Origin: Massilia sp. Se16.2.3
GTDB lineage: Bacteria; Pseudomonadota; Gammaproteobacteria; Burkholderiales; Burkholderiaceae_D
NCBI RefSeq assembly: GCF_014171595.1
Contig: NZ_CP050451.1
Span: 1,488,001-1,552,000, forward strand
DNA length: 64,000 nt
Reading direction: 5' to 3'
Positions 46,041-55,551 of this stretch are shown piece after piece (positions within the stretch are counted from its first letter, which is position 1; every line of letters begins with the position of its first letter). The notes below the pieces were generated by a model, which saw only the letters and a program-made list of their open reading frames with translations, ran no database searches and was not told the DNA's origin. The translations under genes and the position numbers were made by a program.

Positions 46041-46868
46041 ATGAAAATGCATAAACTGTTGAAGGGTCTGCTGAGCGCGTCGGTTGCCGCGGCGATGGTT
46101 GCTTCCTTCGGTGCGCAGGCGCAGTCGAGCAGCACCTCGGGCTCGAGCGGCTCGGGTTCGCAGGCTAGCAGCCAGAGCGGCAGCTCGGATACCGGCACCA
46201 CGTCTTCCACCAAGAAGAAGCAGAAACGCAGCAAGAAGCAAGGCAGCAGCTCGCAGAGCGGCAGCTCCCAGAGCGGCAGCTCGGGCTCGGGTAGCGGCGC
46301 GTCCAGCACCGGTTCGATGGGCACCAGCGGCAGCGGCAGCGCCAGCGGCACCTCGGGCAGCGGCAGCACCGGCGGTACGTCGGGCACCAGCGGTACCGGC
46401 GGCACCTCGGGTACCAGCGGTACCTCGGGCACTTCCGGCACCTCGGGCACCAGTGGCTCGATGGGCACCGGCACCTCCGGCTCGAGCGGCACCAGCGGTT
46501 CGATGGGCACCGGCACCTCCGGCTCGAGCGGGTCGATGGGCAGCGGCAGCTCTGGCTCCAGCGGCTCCAGCGGCTCGATGGGCAGCGGCGCGTCGGGTAC
46601 CAGCGGCAGCAGCGGCGCCATGGGTACCAGCGGCTCCATGGGCACCAGTGGCGGCACCGGCACGATGGACAGCAGCGGCCGCGCCGGCACCACCGGCACT
46701 ACCGGCACTACCGGCACGTCGGGCAGCTCGGGCAGCTCGGGCACCAGCGGCACCTCAGGCACGTCCGGCACCTCGGGCACCTCGGGCACCTCTGGCACGT
46801 CCGGCACCTCCGGCACCTCCGGCACGAGCACCGGTACCGGTGGCGGCACCGGCGGTCGCGGCTACTGA
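46041..46868 (+). CDS. Secreted Gly/Ser/Thr-repeat protein, 275 aa
   Basis: Signal peptide LLKGLLSASVAAAMVASFGAQAQ. The mature chain is almost only Gly, Ser and Thr: first SSGSGSQASSQSGSS, a basic patch KKKQKRSKKQ near 58-67, then long runs of GTS triplets and a longer unit (SMGTGTSGSSG) repeated several times between about 90 and 220, ending TGGGTGGRGY. Clear ribosome site AGGAGAAAG. Low-complexity, probably disordered and extracellular; function unknown. The DNA is a 9-bp-period repeat, which opens long shadow frames on both strands; the sense frame with signal peptide and ribosome site is the real one. Confidence 0.8.
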   Translation: MKMHKLLKGLLSASVAAAMVASFGAQAQSSSTSGSSGSGSQASSQSGSSDTGTTSSTKKKQKRSKKQGSSSQSGSSQSGSSGSGSGASSTGSMGTSGSGSASGTSGSGSTGGTSGTSGTGGTSGTSGTSGTSGTSGTSGSMGTGTSGSSGTSGSMGTGTSGSSGSMGSGSSGSSGSSGSMGSGASGTSGSSGAMGTSGSMGTSGGTGTMDSSGRAGTTGTTGTTGTSGSSGSSGTSGTSGTSGTSGTSGTSGTSGTSGTSGTSTGTGGGTGGRGY

Positions 46869-46913
46869 TCCGGTTCCAGGCCGCCCACCCGCGGCCAAGG
46901 TCTGGACATGAAG

Positions 46914-46945
46914 AAAAAACACCAGTCCCAGGGCTGGTGTTTTTT
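46914..46945. terminator. Bidirectional terminator
   Basis: AAAAAACACCAG and CTGGTGTTTTTT, perfect 12-bp stem with a CC/GG inner part. Serves the repeat protein on the plus strand and phnA on the minus strand. Confidence 0.95.
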
Positions 46946-47006
46946 CATGCGTGCGGGTTCGGAACCGGCGCTGGGCCTGGAGCACGCACAGGCCGGTGCA
47001 CGGCGC

Positions 47007-47345
47007 TCACACCTTGCGCACGAACTCCGACTTCAGGCTCATCGCGCCGAAACCCTCGATCTTGCAGTCGATATCGTGGTCGCTGTCGACCAGGCGGATA
47101 TTCTTGACCTTCGTGCCCTGCTTGATGACGCCGCCCGAGCCCTTCGGTTTCAGGTCCTTGATGACGGTGACGGTGTCGCCGTCCTGCAGCAGGTTGCCGG
47201 CGGCATCTCGGTACTCGCGCACGGTCTCGGCTGCGGCTGCGCCGGCCGCCGGCGACCACTCATGGCCGCACTCGGGGCAAGTCAGGTGAGCGCCATCCTC
47301 GTAGGCGTACGCGGATTGGCAGACGGGGCAGGGAGGCAGGGACAT
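47007..47345 (-). CDS. phnA: PhnA/YjdM zinc-ribbon protein
   Basis: 112 aa from the ATG at 47345. Zinc ribbon [25 protein letters not shown] at residues 6-30, then the PhnA SH3-like domain with [55 protein letters not shown]. The family is named for alkylphosphonate uptake, but its true role is uncertain. Normal length. Confidence 0.95.
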   Translation of the reverse strand: MSLPPCPVCQSAYAYEDGAHLTCPECGHEWSPAAGAAAAETVREYRDAAGNLLQDGDTVTVIKDLKPKGSGGVIKQGTKVKNIRLVDSDHDIDCKIEGFGAMSLKSEFVRKV

Positions 47346-47413
47346 GGCGGTACCGGAAAGGAAAGCCGCCAGTATAGCGCCGGCGCACCGCGGCGCGGCG
47401 TGCGCGTGCCAGG

Positions 47414-48349
47414 TCAGCGCAGCCAGTAGTTCACAGGGCTCAACGGTGGCGGCAGGTCCGGGTCGCCCAGGGCGTCGCGCAGGTCGATCTCGATGACGCG
47501 GCAGAGGGCATCGAGGGGCAGGTCGTTCGGCGACAGGCCGAAAGGCTCCTCGATTTCGTCGCCCAGCGCGTCGAGGCCGTAGAAGGTATAGGCGACGATG
47601 CCGACCACCAGCGGCGTCATGTAGCCGATGGCATCGACCAGGCCGAAGGGCAGCAGGAAGCAATACAGGTAGGCGGTGCGGTGCAGCAGCAGCGTGTACG
47701 AGAACGGCACCGGCGTATTCTTGATGCGTTCGCATGCGGCGGCGGTGGCGACCATTCCCGACAGGGTGGTGTCGAGTGTTGCCGCGCTGACGCTGTCGAG
47801 CAGGCCGGCGCGGCGGCAGCGCGCGATATCGGCGCCCATCTCGAGCATCAGCGCCTGGTGCAGGTTGACGCGTCCGCACAGTGACTGCCATTCGCCAGGG
47901 TCGAGATGCGGTGCCACATCGGGGGCCGGGTCGCTGCGGCGCAGGCCATGGCGCAGCGCATGGGCGAATGCCACCGCGCGGCGCAGCATGCGGCTGCGCA
48001 GGACGCCTCCGGGCGCGGGGTCGCCGGCCCCGTCGTCCACCAGGCTCAGGCATTGACGCGCGAGATTGCGGCTGCGCGTGACCAGTTCGCCCCACAGCTT
48101 GCGTCCTTCCCAGTAGCGGTCATAGGCCGAGTTGTTCCGAAAGCCCAGGAAGATTGCCAGCGGCAAGCCCATCAGCGTGAACGGGATGGTGGTCACGCGG
48201 ATTTTCTGGTGCCAGAGTTCACCGTGGGTCGCGGTGACGACCACGGCCAGCACGACAGTGAAGAGCAGGCTCTTCCAGATGCTCGGCATGACCGAGCCGC
48301 GCATGGTGATGAACAGGCGCAGGCCGGTCGGCCGGTCGCGCACGATCAT
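47414..48349 (-). CDS. Bestrophin-family chloride channel
   Basis: 311 aa. ATG at 48349 follows GGGAGAAGCGAC. Helices: [22 protein letters not shown], then [43 protein letters not shown], the [12 protein letters not shown] signature of bacterial bestrophins; later [59 protein letters not shown]. Pentameric anion (or cation in some bacteria) channel in the inner membrane. Confidence 0.9.
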   Translation of the reverse strand: MIVRDRPTGLRLFITMRGSVMPSIWKSLLFTVVLAVVVTATHGELWHQKIRVTTIPFTLMGLPLAIFLGFRNNSAYDRYWEGRKLWGELVTRSRNLARQCLSLVDDGAGDPAPGGVLRSRMLRRAVAFAHALRHGLRRSDPAPDVAPHLDPGEWQSLCGRVNLHQALMLEMGADIARCRRAGLLDSVSAATLDTTLSGMVATAAACERIKNTPVPFSYTLLLHRTAYLYCFLLPFGLVDAIGYMTPLVVGIVAYTFYGLDALGDEIEEPFGLSPNDLPLDALCRVIEIDLRDALGDPDLPPPLSPVNYWLR

Positions 48350-48426
48350 GTCGCTTCTCCCTGGCGCAAGGCTTGCCTCATGACCCCGGTCGGGCAATAA
48401 GGTGCCTGACCGCCGCGCGGACGGGC

Positions 48427-48455
48427 AAAAAAAACGCCAACCCGCAGGTTGGCGT
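48427..48455 (-). terminator. Terminator of the host-attachment-type gene
   Basis: ACGCCAACC / GGTTGGCGT stem followed, on the minus strand, by eight Ts. Lies 23 bases after the stop of the gene at 48478. Confidence 0.9.
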
Positions 48456-48477
48456 GACGGTCATGCCGGGCGTGGCC

Positions 48478-48984
48478 TTACTCCGACTTCGCCTGTTGAG
48501 CCTGCAGCTGCTCGCGCAGCTGGTGCGGGGCGACGTGGGTGTAGTCCTTGTTGAACTCCTGCTTGATCGCCGCCTTCACGTGCGGGTCGAGGTTCAGGCG
48601 CAGCGTGCCGAGGAATTGCGGCGAGGCCGACAGCACGATGTTGTTGTAGCGGCCTTCCTGCTGGGCTTTCAGCAGGAATTGCGAGATCTCCTTCGCGAAG
48701 AGTTCGGTCTCGTGTTCGACCGGCGTCTGGTTCGGCTCGTACTGCTTGTTCGGTGCGCCGGCGCCATGGCCGTTGTGCGACATCGCCACCGCGTTGGTAC
48801 CGATATTGTGGCTGCTCTTGCCGGCCGAGGTCGGCCCGAGCCTGTCGGTTTCGCTTTCGGCGGTGCGCAGGCGCGCGCCGTTGTTCACCATGTCCTCGAG
48901 TTCCTGCAGCGGCTCTGCCGGGTCCTGTTCGGAAAAGAAGCGTGCCCGGCCTGCATTGGCCGTCATGATCCAGGTTGTTGGCAT
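48478..48984 (-). CDS. Host-attachment-family protein (eRF1-domain-like)
   Basis: 168 aa from the ATG at 48984 (CAGGGGGTAAC upstream); the longer frame is a shadow. Starts MPTTWIMTANAGRARFFSEQDPAEPLQELEDMVN, then FAKEISQFLLKAQQEGRYNNIVLSASPQFLGTLRLNLDPHVKAAIKQEFNKDYTHVAPHQLREQL. This matches the host attachment protein family named for phage or plant attachment, whose fold is related to eRF1 domain 1. The real role is unknown. Confidence 0.85.
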   Translation of the reverse strand: MPTTWIMTANAGRARFFSEQDPAEPLQELEDMVNNGARLRTAESETDRLGPTSAGKSSHNIGTNAVAMSHNGHGAGAPNKQYEPNQTPVEHETELFAKEISQFLLKAQQEGRYNNIVLSASPQFLGTLRLNLDPHVKAAIKQEFNKDYTHVAPHQLREQLQAQQAKSE

Positions 48985-49282
48985 GTTACCCCCTGTGAAT
49001 TTTAGTCGTGAATGATGTGCGCACCCGCTATCCGTGACAGGTGCGGGAACGAGCGTGTAAGCGAACAACCCGTACGCATACGGAGGGGCTGTGGCCGGCG
49101 CTGCGCGTCCTGCGCGGTGCAGCTTGCAGCCCATGCATGCCGGTTGTCGCGTCGAGGCCAGTGTAGCACTGGGGTTTCGATCCGCGACGCACCGCTGCCG
49201 CCGCCTGCTGCGCGCCGGTCCGGCCACGACTTCGGCACAATCATCCGGTACGTTTTACGTCGCACTGAACAGGAGATCGACT

Positions 49283-49799
49283 ATGGCAAACGAGCAACGA
49301 GATACGCAACAGGGCGCCGGCAGCGCACCCGGGCAACAGGTGAGCAATGCCGATACGCTGGCCGAAGGCGGCGCACGGCCCGTGCAGGGCCAGCAGCGCC
49401 CGGTTGGGGCCGACATCGTCGGCGCCGCCGGCGGCACCGATGCGGCAGCCGGCGCGAAGATGGCCGGCAGCAGCGGCCCCGGCGGTGCCAAACCTGCGCC
49501 ACATGGACGACACCGCCGGTAACCCCGGTACCCCTGGCGGCACCCTTGCCGGGGAAGCCATCAGCCCGGCAGCAGGGGCGGGCGCGGCGGGCGGTACTGG
49601 CCTGGGCGAAGCGTCGGCCGGCGACGACACGCGCGAGAACGGCAGCGCCGGCGGTCAGGCCAGCTCGATGGCAGCGGGCGGTGATCCGAGCGGCGGCAAT
49701 ACGCTGGCGGGCAACCGCGGCGGCGCCGGCGGCGGCAGCCGCGGCACGGGCAGCCGGGGCAGCGGCAGTGGTGGCGGCAGCCAGGGTGGCCAGCCTTGA
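49283..49799 (+). CDS. Glycine-rich small protein (one frameshift)
   Basis: ATG at 49283 with AGGAGATCG upstream. N-terminal ANEQRDTQQGAGSAPGQQVSN, middle HMDDTAGNPGTPGGTLAGEA, C-terminus almost only Gly/Ser/Arg/Asn (GGAGGGSRGTGSRGSGSGGG). One extra base near 49490 (CCAAAC) shifts the frame; repaired length 171 aa. Disordered, no signal peptide. Function unknown. Confidence 0.55.
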
Positions 49800-49836
49800 G
49801 CGGGCCCGCTCCGCACGGACGGCAGCCTGCACCACC

Positions 49837-50037
49837 ATGCAGCGCACCCTGATCGTCCCGGGCCTGGCGATCGCCGCCATCGGCGTCGCCTGGCCCCGGC
49901 TGCGCCGGCTCCCCTTCGGCCGCCTGCCGGGCGACATCCATGTCGTGCGCGAAGGCTTCAGCTTCAGTTTTCCGGTCGTGACCTGCATCGTTATTTCAAT
50001 CGTGGTGTCGGTCATTCTCTGGCTATTCAAACGCTGA
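49837..50037 (+). CDS. DUF2905 membrane protein, 66 aa
   Basis: LIVPGLAIAAIGVAWP, then LPFGRLPGDIHVVREGFSFSFPVVTCIVISIVVSVILWLF. The GRLPGDI-x8-F-x-FP motif between two helices is the DUF2905 signature. Small inner-membrane protein of unknown function. Follows the Gly-rich gene by 37 bases and is closed by a terminator. Confidence 0.9.
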   Translation: MQRTLIVPGLAIAAIGVAWPRLRRLPFGRLPGDIHVVREGFSFSFPVVTCIVISIVVSVILWLFKR

Positions 50038-50069
50038 GCCGCTCCGCAACCTGCATCCACGCAGCCAAG

Positions 50070-50097
50070 ACGCCACCTCCGGGTGGCGTTTTTTTTG
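50070..50097 (+). terminator. Rho-independent terminator
   Basis: ACGCCACC / GGTGGCGT stem with short loop and eight Ts, after the DUF2905 gene. Confidence 0.95.
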
Positions 50098-50313
50098 CCC
50101 ACGCTGCTAGCACACCCCCATGTCCAAAATGTGACACCCCTGTACGCTCAGCAAGATTTGACAAACATGGCCACAAAAATAACAACACAATGCCGTCCAT
50201 ACGAAGAGGAGAGGCGCACAGCGTCCGCCACATTCGAAACGGGTTGGTACTGCAACTGAACGGCTGCACCGGCGTCACGCCGTGCCGGCCACCATGAATG
50301 TTTTGGAGACGAC

Positions 50314-52968
50314 ATGAACGAGTTGAAGGCACGGCATCACACCAAACATACCGCGATCGCGGCCGCAGTCATGCTACTGGTGGCGGGGAGCGCCTTCGAG
50401 GCCCACGCCCAGGAACAGGCGCCGGGCACGGGCGAACCGGTGCAGCAGGTCGTTGTCACCGGCGTGCGCGCGGCGCTGGAACAGTCGCTGCGCCAGAAGC
50501 GCGGCGCCGACTCGGTGGTCGAAGTCGTCACCGCCGAGGACATCGGCAAGATGCCCGATAAAAACGTGGCCGATGCCATCCAGCGCCTGCCCGGCGTGAA
50601 CACCCAGTCCTCGGCCGGCGGCGAGGGCGGCTTCGGCGAGAACGACCGCGTCAGCCTGCGCGGCACCAGCCCCAGCCTGCAGCAGACCCTGTTCAACGGC
50701 CACGCCATCAGCACCGGCGACTGGTTCCTGCTGAACCAGATCGGCGGCAACGTCGGCCGCTCAAGCAGTTTTTCGCTGCTGCCGTCGGAACTGGTCGGCT
50801 CCATCGTCGTCCAAAAAAGTCCTACCGCCGACCTGGTGGAGGGGGGCGTTTCCGGCGCCATCAACGTCATCACGCGCCGTCCGCTCGACTTCCGCCAGCC
50901 GCTCACCGTCGAGGGCTCGATCCAGGCGAACTACAACGACCTGTCCGGCAAGACCGAGCCGCACATCTCCGGCCTGGTGTCCTGGAAGAACGCCGCGAAC
51001 ACCGCCGGCTTCCTGCTGCAGGGCTTCTCCGAAAAAGCCGCCGTACGCCGCGACGGCCAGGAGATCCTCGGCTACACCCCGATCGACCCGACCAGCGCCG
51101 CGGCCGTCGCCAATCCATCGCTGGCCGGCGTGGTGATGCCGACCTTTATCGGCGCCAGCCTGTTCGAGCAGACCAAGAAGCGCAGCGGCGGCGCCTTCGA
51201 CTTCGAGCTGCGCCCGATGCGTGGCCTCAGCCTCGACGTCAACGGCTTCTATTCCGAACTCAAGGCCCCGCACCTGAACACCAACTGGCTGGCCGCGCCG
51301 GCCAATTCAATCAACCGGGACGGCCTGATTCCGCAAAATCCTGTCGTGCGCAACAATACCCTGGTCGGTGCCGGCTTTACCGCCAACAGCGGCGAAGTCG
51401 ACAACATCTACCGCCCGAATGCGGGCGGCGAATCCTGGTACCTCGACTTCAACGGCAAGTTCAAGGTCAACGACGATCTCACCGTGTCGGGCAAGCTGGG
51501 CAAAACCCACGGCGTGGGCTACGACCGCGACGATGTCTTCTACCAGAACAACGTCGACGGCGGCATGGTGTATGCCCTCAATGGCCTGTCGCCGGCTTCG
51601 GTCAGCTACCCCGGCGGGAACACCGCGGTGCCCGGCTCCACCGCCTGGGCCGGCGGCGGCGAGGCACAATCGGTCGACCAGGAAAAGTATGCGCAGGTCG
51701 ATGCCGACTGGCGCGTGCGCGACTCCATCGTCACCATGCTGCGCTTTGGTGCGCGCTTCACCGACCACCATCGCACGGCCGAGCACCCGTTGGAAACCCG
51801 TCCGGGACCGAACGGATTCTCGAACCCGGGCCCGGCCTGGAACGGCCAGATGTACCCGTCCGATTTCGCCAGGGACCTCGGTGGCAACCTGTCGTCGAAC
51901 TACTTCAAATACGACGGCGCCGCGCTCGGCGCCTGGGGTGCGGTGCCCGGCAACCGCCTGCTCGACTACACGCTGCGCCACAACTGGACCGACGAATTCC
52001 AGGTCGGCGAAAAGACCTCGGCCCTATACGGCATGGCTGAATTCGGCGGCGACCGCTGGAGCGGCAACGCCGGCCTGCGCGCGGTGGAAACGCGCCAGAA
52101 CACGGTGGTGAACCTGCCGGGCGGCCCGAACCCGGTCACCGGTTCAGCCTTCGGTCCCTACACGCCGACCACCTTCAAGCGTACCTACCGCGACTACCTG
52201 CCGAGCGTGAACGTCAAGTTCGATGCACGCGAGGACCTGGTGCTGCGCGCGGCGCTGGCGAAGACCATCGCCCGGCCGGATTACTCGGCGCTCGGAGGTT
52301 CGGTGTCGCTCAACGACGACGCCCTGAGCGGCAGCGGCGGCAACGTCAACCTGGACCCGGTCCGCTCGACCAACTTCGACCTCTCGGCCGAATGGTATTT
52401 CGCACCGAAAGCGCTGCTCTCGGCAGGCTTCTTCTACATGGACCTGCGTTCGATCGTCGCCCAGGGCACCAGCACCGGCACCTACTACAACAACAAGAGG
52501 AGCGCCCCGGCCGAGTACCAGATCACCTCGCCCTTCAACACCACCGGCACCAACAAGGGCATCGAGTTGAGCTGGCAGCAGCCCTTGTGGAACAACTTCG
52601 GCTTCCTCGCCAACTACACTTACGCCGATGGCGAACTCGATGATGGCGGCGAGCTGCTGAACTCCTCGAAGCGCACCTGGAACCTGACCGGCTTCTTCGA
52701 GAACGAACGCTTCAGCGCGCGCCTGGCCTACAACTTCCGCTCGGCCTACAAGGCCGGCGTGGACCGCGGCGCCAGCCAGCACGTGGACGACATGCCTTCG
52801 CTGGCGGCGTCCGTCAACGTCAAGCTGACCGAGCAGCTCACGCTGACCTTCGATGCGCTCAATCTCACCAACGAGACCATCAAGATGTATGCCGAGAACA
52901 AGGACCGTCCGCGGGCCTTCTACTCCAACGGCCGCACCTTCTACGTCGGCATTCGCGGCAAGTTGTAA
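50314..52968 (+). CDS. TonB-dependent outer-membrane receptor, probably for amino-sugar oligosaccharides
   Basis: 884 aa. Signal peptide ends FEAHAQ. TonB-box-like EPVQQVVVTGVRAALEQSL leads to the plug (DSVVEVVTAEDIGKMPDKNVADAIQRLPGVNTQ; residues about 60-190), then a 22-strand barrel ending TFYVGIRGKL with the terminal aromatic/Leu. The VTGxRxSLxxSLxxKR opening is that of the Xanthomonas/Caulobacter TonB-receptor class used for carbohydrates. The next genes, a GH20 hexosaminidase and an AmpG-like permease, suggest N-acetylglucosamine or chitobiose as ligand. A TTGACA -35 lies at about 50157, with only a poor -10. Confidence 0.9.
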   Translation: MNELKARHHTKHTAIAAAVMLLVAGSAFEAHAQEQAPGTGEPVQQVVVTGVRAALEQSLRQKRGADSVVEVVTAEDIGKMPDKNVADAIQRLPGVNTQSSAGGEGGFGENDRVSLRGTSPSLQQTLFNGHAISTGDWFLLNQIGGNVGRSSSFSLLPSELVGSIVVQKSPTADLVEGGVSGAINVITRRPLDFRQPLTVEGSIQANYNDLSGKTEPHISGLVSWKNAANTAGFLLQGFSEKAAVRRDGQEILGYTPIDPTSAAAVANPSLAGVVMPTFIGASLFEQTKKRSGGAFDFELRPMRGLSLDVNGFYSELKAPHLNTNWLAAPANSINRDGLIPQNPVVRNNTLVGAGFTANSGEVDNIYRPNAGGESWYLDFNGKFKVNDDLTVSGKLGKTHGVGYDRDDVFYQNNVDGGMVYALNGLSPASVSYPGGNTAVPGSTAWAGGGEAQSVDQEKYAQVDADWRVRDSIVTMLRFGARFTDHHRTAEHPLETRPGPNGFSNPGPAWNGQMYPSDFARDLGGNLSSNYFKYDGAALGAWGAVPGNRLLDYTLRHNWTDEFQVGEKTSALYGMAEFGGDRWSGNAGLRAVETRQNTVVNLPGGPNPVTGSAFGPYTPTTFKRTYRDYLPSVNVKFDAREDLVLRAALAKTIARPDYSALGGSVSLNDDALSGSGGNVNLDPVRSTNFDLSAEWYFAPKALLSAGFFYMDLRSIVAQGTSTGTYYNNKRSAPAEYQITSPFNTTGTNKGIELSWQQPLWNNFGFLANYTYADGELDDGGELLNSSKRTWNLTGFFENERFSARLAYNFRSAYKAGVDRGASQHVDDMPSLAASVNVKLTEQLTLTFDALNLTNETIKMYAENKDRPRAFYSNGRTFYVGIRGKL

Positions 52969-53016
52969 ACCTCTGTCCTGCGGTGCATCCGCCGGTTCCG
53001 TAGCCGGCGGTGATTC

Positions 53017-53048
53017 GGGCAAGGCCGCCTGCGGTCTTGCCCTTTTTT
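53017..53048 (+). terminator. Hairpin with T tract between receptor and hexosaminidase genes
   Basis: GGGCAAG-GCCGC / GCGG-CTTGCCC then six Ts, 50 bases after the receptor stop. Within an operon it may act as an attenuator lowering expression of the enzyme and permease relative to the receptor. Confidence 0.8.
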
Positions 53049-53066
53049 CTGGAACAAGGGAAAACG

Positions 53067-55551
53067 ATGCCGACAAGGTCTCCAGTGTCCATCGAGTGGG
53101 AATGCCTGGCCAACGGCGTGCGCGAGAATACTTTCGCGGCGCGGCTGGCGCTGCGCAACGAAGGCGAGGCGCCGATCGCGGCGGGCTGGCAGCTGTACTT
53201 CAATACCTGCCGCAAGGTGCTGGCGGACACCGTCAGCCCCGCTTTCCTCATCGAGCATGTGAACGGCGACCTGTTTCGCCTGACGCTGCGCGAACGCGCA
53301 CCCTGGCAGGCGGGCGAGGAGTTCGACATCCGCTACGAAGCGCGCTTCTGGGCCATCAGCATCACCGATGCGCCGCTCGGCTTCTACCTCGTCACCGGCG
53401 AGGGCGAGGCAATCGACCTGGGCGATCCGCACATTGTCCCTTTCACACGTGCGGCGCAGCGTGCACGCCATAGCGAAGACCGCGTGCCGACGAACGATGC
53501 CGCGCGCCGCTTCGACGACAATGCCGGCTTGCGCCTGCTACCCATCGAGGAGGTCGGACGCATCACGCCACAGCCGCTGGCGAGCCGTTTCACGGACGCA
53601 TCCTGCCGCATCGGCAGCGACAGTCCGTTGCTGCACGAGGCGGCGCTGGCCGGCGAAGCGGCTTTCCTGCGCACGCTGCTGGCCGGGCTGGCGCCCGGAG
53701 GCGCCGGGGTGCGCATCACGCTCGAGACGGGGCCGGTGGACGTGGGGCAGGGCGTGCCGGAAGAAGCCTACCGGCTCGATATCGCGCTCGATCAAATCCG
53801 CCTGCGCGGCGCTTCGGCGCACGGCGTCTTCAACGGCCTGCAGACGCTGCGCCAGCTGATCGAAGCTGACGGCAGCGTGCCGCTCGGGGGGAGGTCGTCG
53901 ACGCACCGCGCTTTGGCTACCGCGGCATGATGCTGGACGTGGCGCGCCATTTCGCCGGTGTCGACACGGTACTGCGCCTGCTGGACTGCATGGCCCGCTA
54001 CAAACTGAACCGCTTTCATTTTCACCTCACAGACGACGAAGGCTGGCGCCTCGCAATCGCCGCGCTGCCCGAACTGACCGAAGTCGGGGCCCGGCGCGGC
54101 GTGGCCGCTGCCGGCAAGGCCCGCCTGCCGCCATCCTTCGGCTCGGGCGCGCAGGTGGATGGCTCGGCCGGCAGCGGTTACTACAACGCGGACGAATTCA
54201 TCGCCATCCTGCGCTACGCACATGCGCGCCATATCGAGGTCATCCCCGAGTTCAACATGCCGGGCCATGCGCGCGCCGCCGTGCAGGCGATGCGTGTGCG
54301 CCACGACCGCCTGCTGGCGCAGGGAGATGTGGCCGGCGCAATGGCCTATCGCCTCGACGATCCGGACGACACGTCCCGCTACGAATCGGTGCAGCTGTGG
54401 CACGACAACGTGATCTGCATCGCGCTGCCTGCGGTGGACCGCTTCATCGATACGGTGGTGGCTGAAGTACGCGCCCTCTACCGCGAGGCCGGAGTGCCGC
54501 TACGCGCCATCCACACCGGCGGCGACGAGGTGCCACTCGGTGCCTGGCTCGGCTCCCCCAATCTGCCGCGCGCGCATGGCGGAACAGGGCTGGCAGGACG
54601 TGGCCGAGCTGCGTGCCGACTTCGTGGCACGCTGCCGCGCCATCCTGGCAGTCCACGGCCTGGCCTTTGCCGGCTGGGACGACACCGCACTGCTGCACCC
54701 GACGCCCGGCGGCGCCGAGGCTTCAAACAATCCGGGCGCCGAGCCCGACCCGCGCTTTGCCGGACCCGGCTTCCAGGTGTATGTGTGGAACAATGCCTGG
54801 GGCTCGGGCCAGGAAGACTGCGCCTTCAAGCTGGCCAATGCCGGCTATGAGGTGGTGCTGGCGAACGCCGCCAACCTCTACTTCGACCTGGCCTATGCGA
54901 AAGACCCGCAGGAGCCCGGCTATTACTGGGCCGGCTTCGTCGACACGCGCCAGGCCTTCCTTTTCAGCCCGCTCGACCTGACGCTGCTGCCCGGTGCCGA
55001 CCAGATGGGACGGCCGCTGTCCCCGATGCGCTGGGGCGGCTGGTACCGCTGGCGGCGCCGGAGCGCGTGCTCGGCCTGCAGGGCCAGCTGTGGGGCGAGA
55101 ACGCGCACTCGCGCGCGCGCATCGAATACCGGTGGCGCCCCGGCTGCTGGCATTGGCCGAGCGCGCCTGGAGTCTTGACCCCGGCTGGCAGCGGATTGCG
55201 GATCCGGCCCGGCGCGCCGAGCGGATCGCGGCCGACTGGAACGCATTCGCCAACCGCCTCGGCCAGCGCGAACTGCCGCGCCTGGACCGCGATCCGCCCG
55301 GCTACGGCTATCGGCTGCCGCCACCCGGTGTCGTGCGACGCGACGGCGTCATCCGGGCGAACGTCGCGCTGCCCGGACTGAGCTTGCGCTATGCATTCGA
55401 TAACGGCGAGCTTGACGGCGCCAGTCCCCGCTACACTGGACCGTTGACGCCGCCGCCGGGTGCCGGCACATTGCGGATTGCCAGTTTCGACACGCGCGGC
55501 CGCGCCAGCCGCGTTGTCACCCTCGACCTGAAGGATGCTCCCGATGCGTAA
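53067..55551 (+). CDS. GH20 beta-N-acetylhexosaminidase (four frameshifts)
   Basis: About 828 aa. Start ATG at 53067. No clear signal peptide. N-terminal CHB/HEX carbohydrate-binding domain (SIEWECLANGVRENTFAARLALRNEGEAPI; 1-160), then the GH20b domain, then the barrel: RGMMLDVARHFAGVDTVLRLLDCMARYKLNRFHFHLTDDEGWRL, IEVIPEFNMPGHARAAVQAM and the catalytic pair in IHTGGDEVPLGAWLGS. Later VYVWNNAWGSGQEDCAFKLANAGYEVVLANA and LQGQLWGENA. The frame shifts near 53890 (G run), 54557 (C run), 55026 and 55130, always resuming family sequence. It releases terminal GlcNAc from chitin oligosaccharides or peptidoglycan fragments. End overlaps the permease gene. Confidence 0.85.

Noticed and set aside
46028..46849. 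273-aa Val/Pro-rich frame on the minus strand opposite the GST-repeat gene
   Set aside because: It is the mirror of a 9-bp-period repeat, has no ribosome site or signal peptide, and the sense frame has both.
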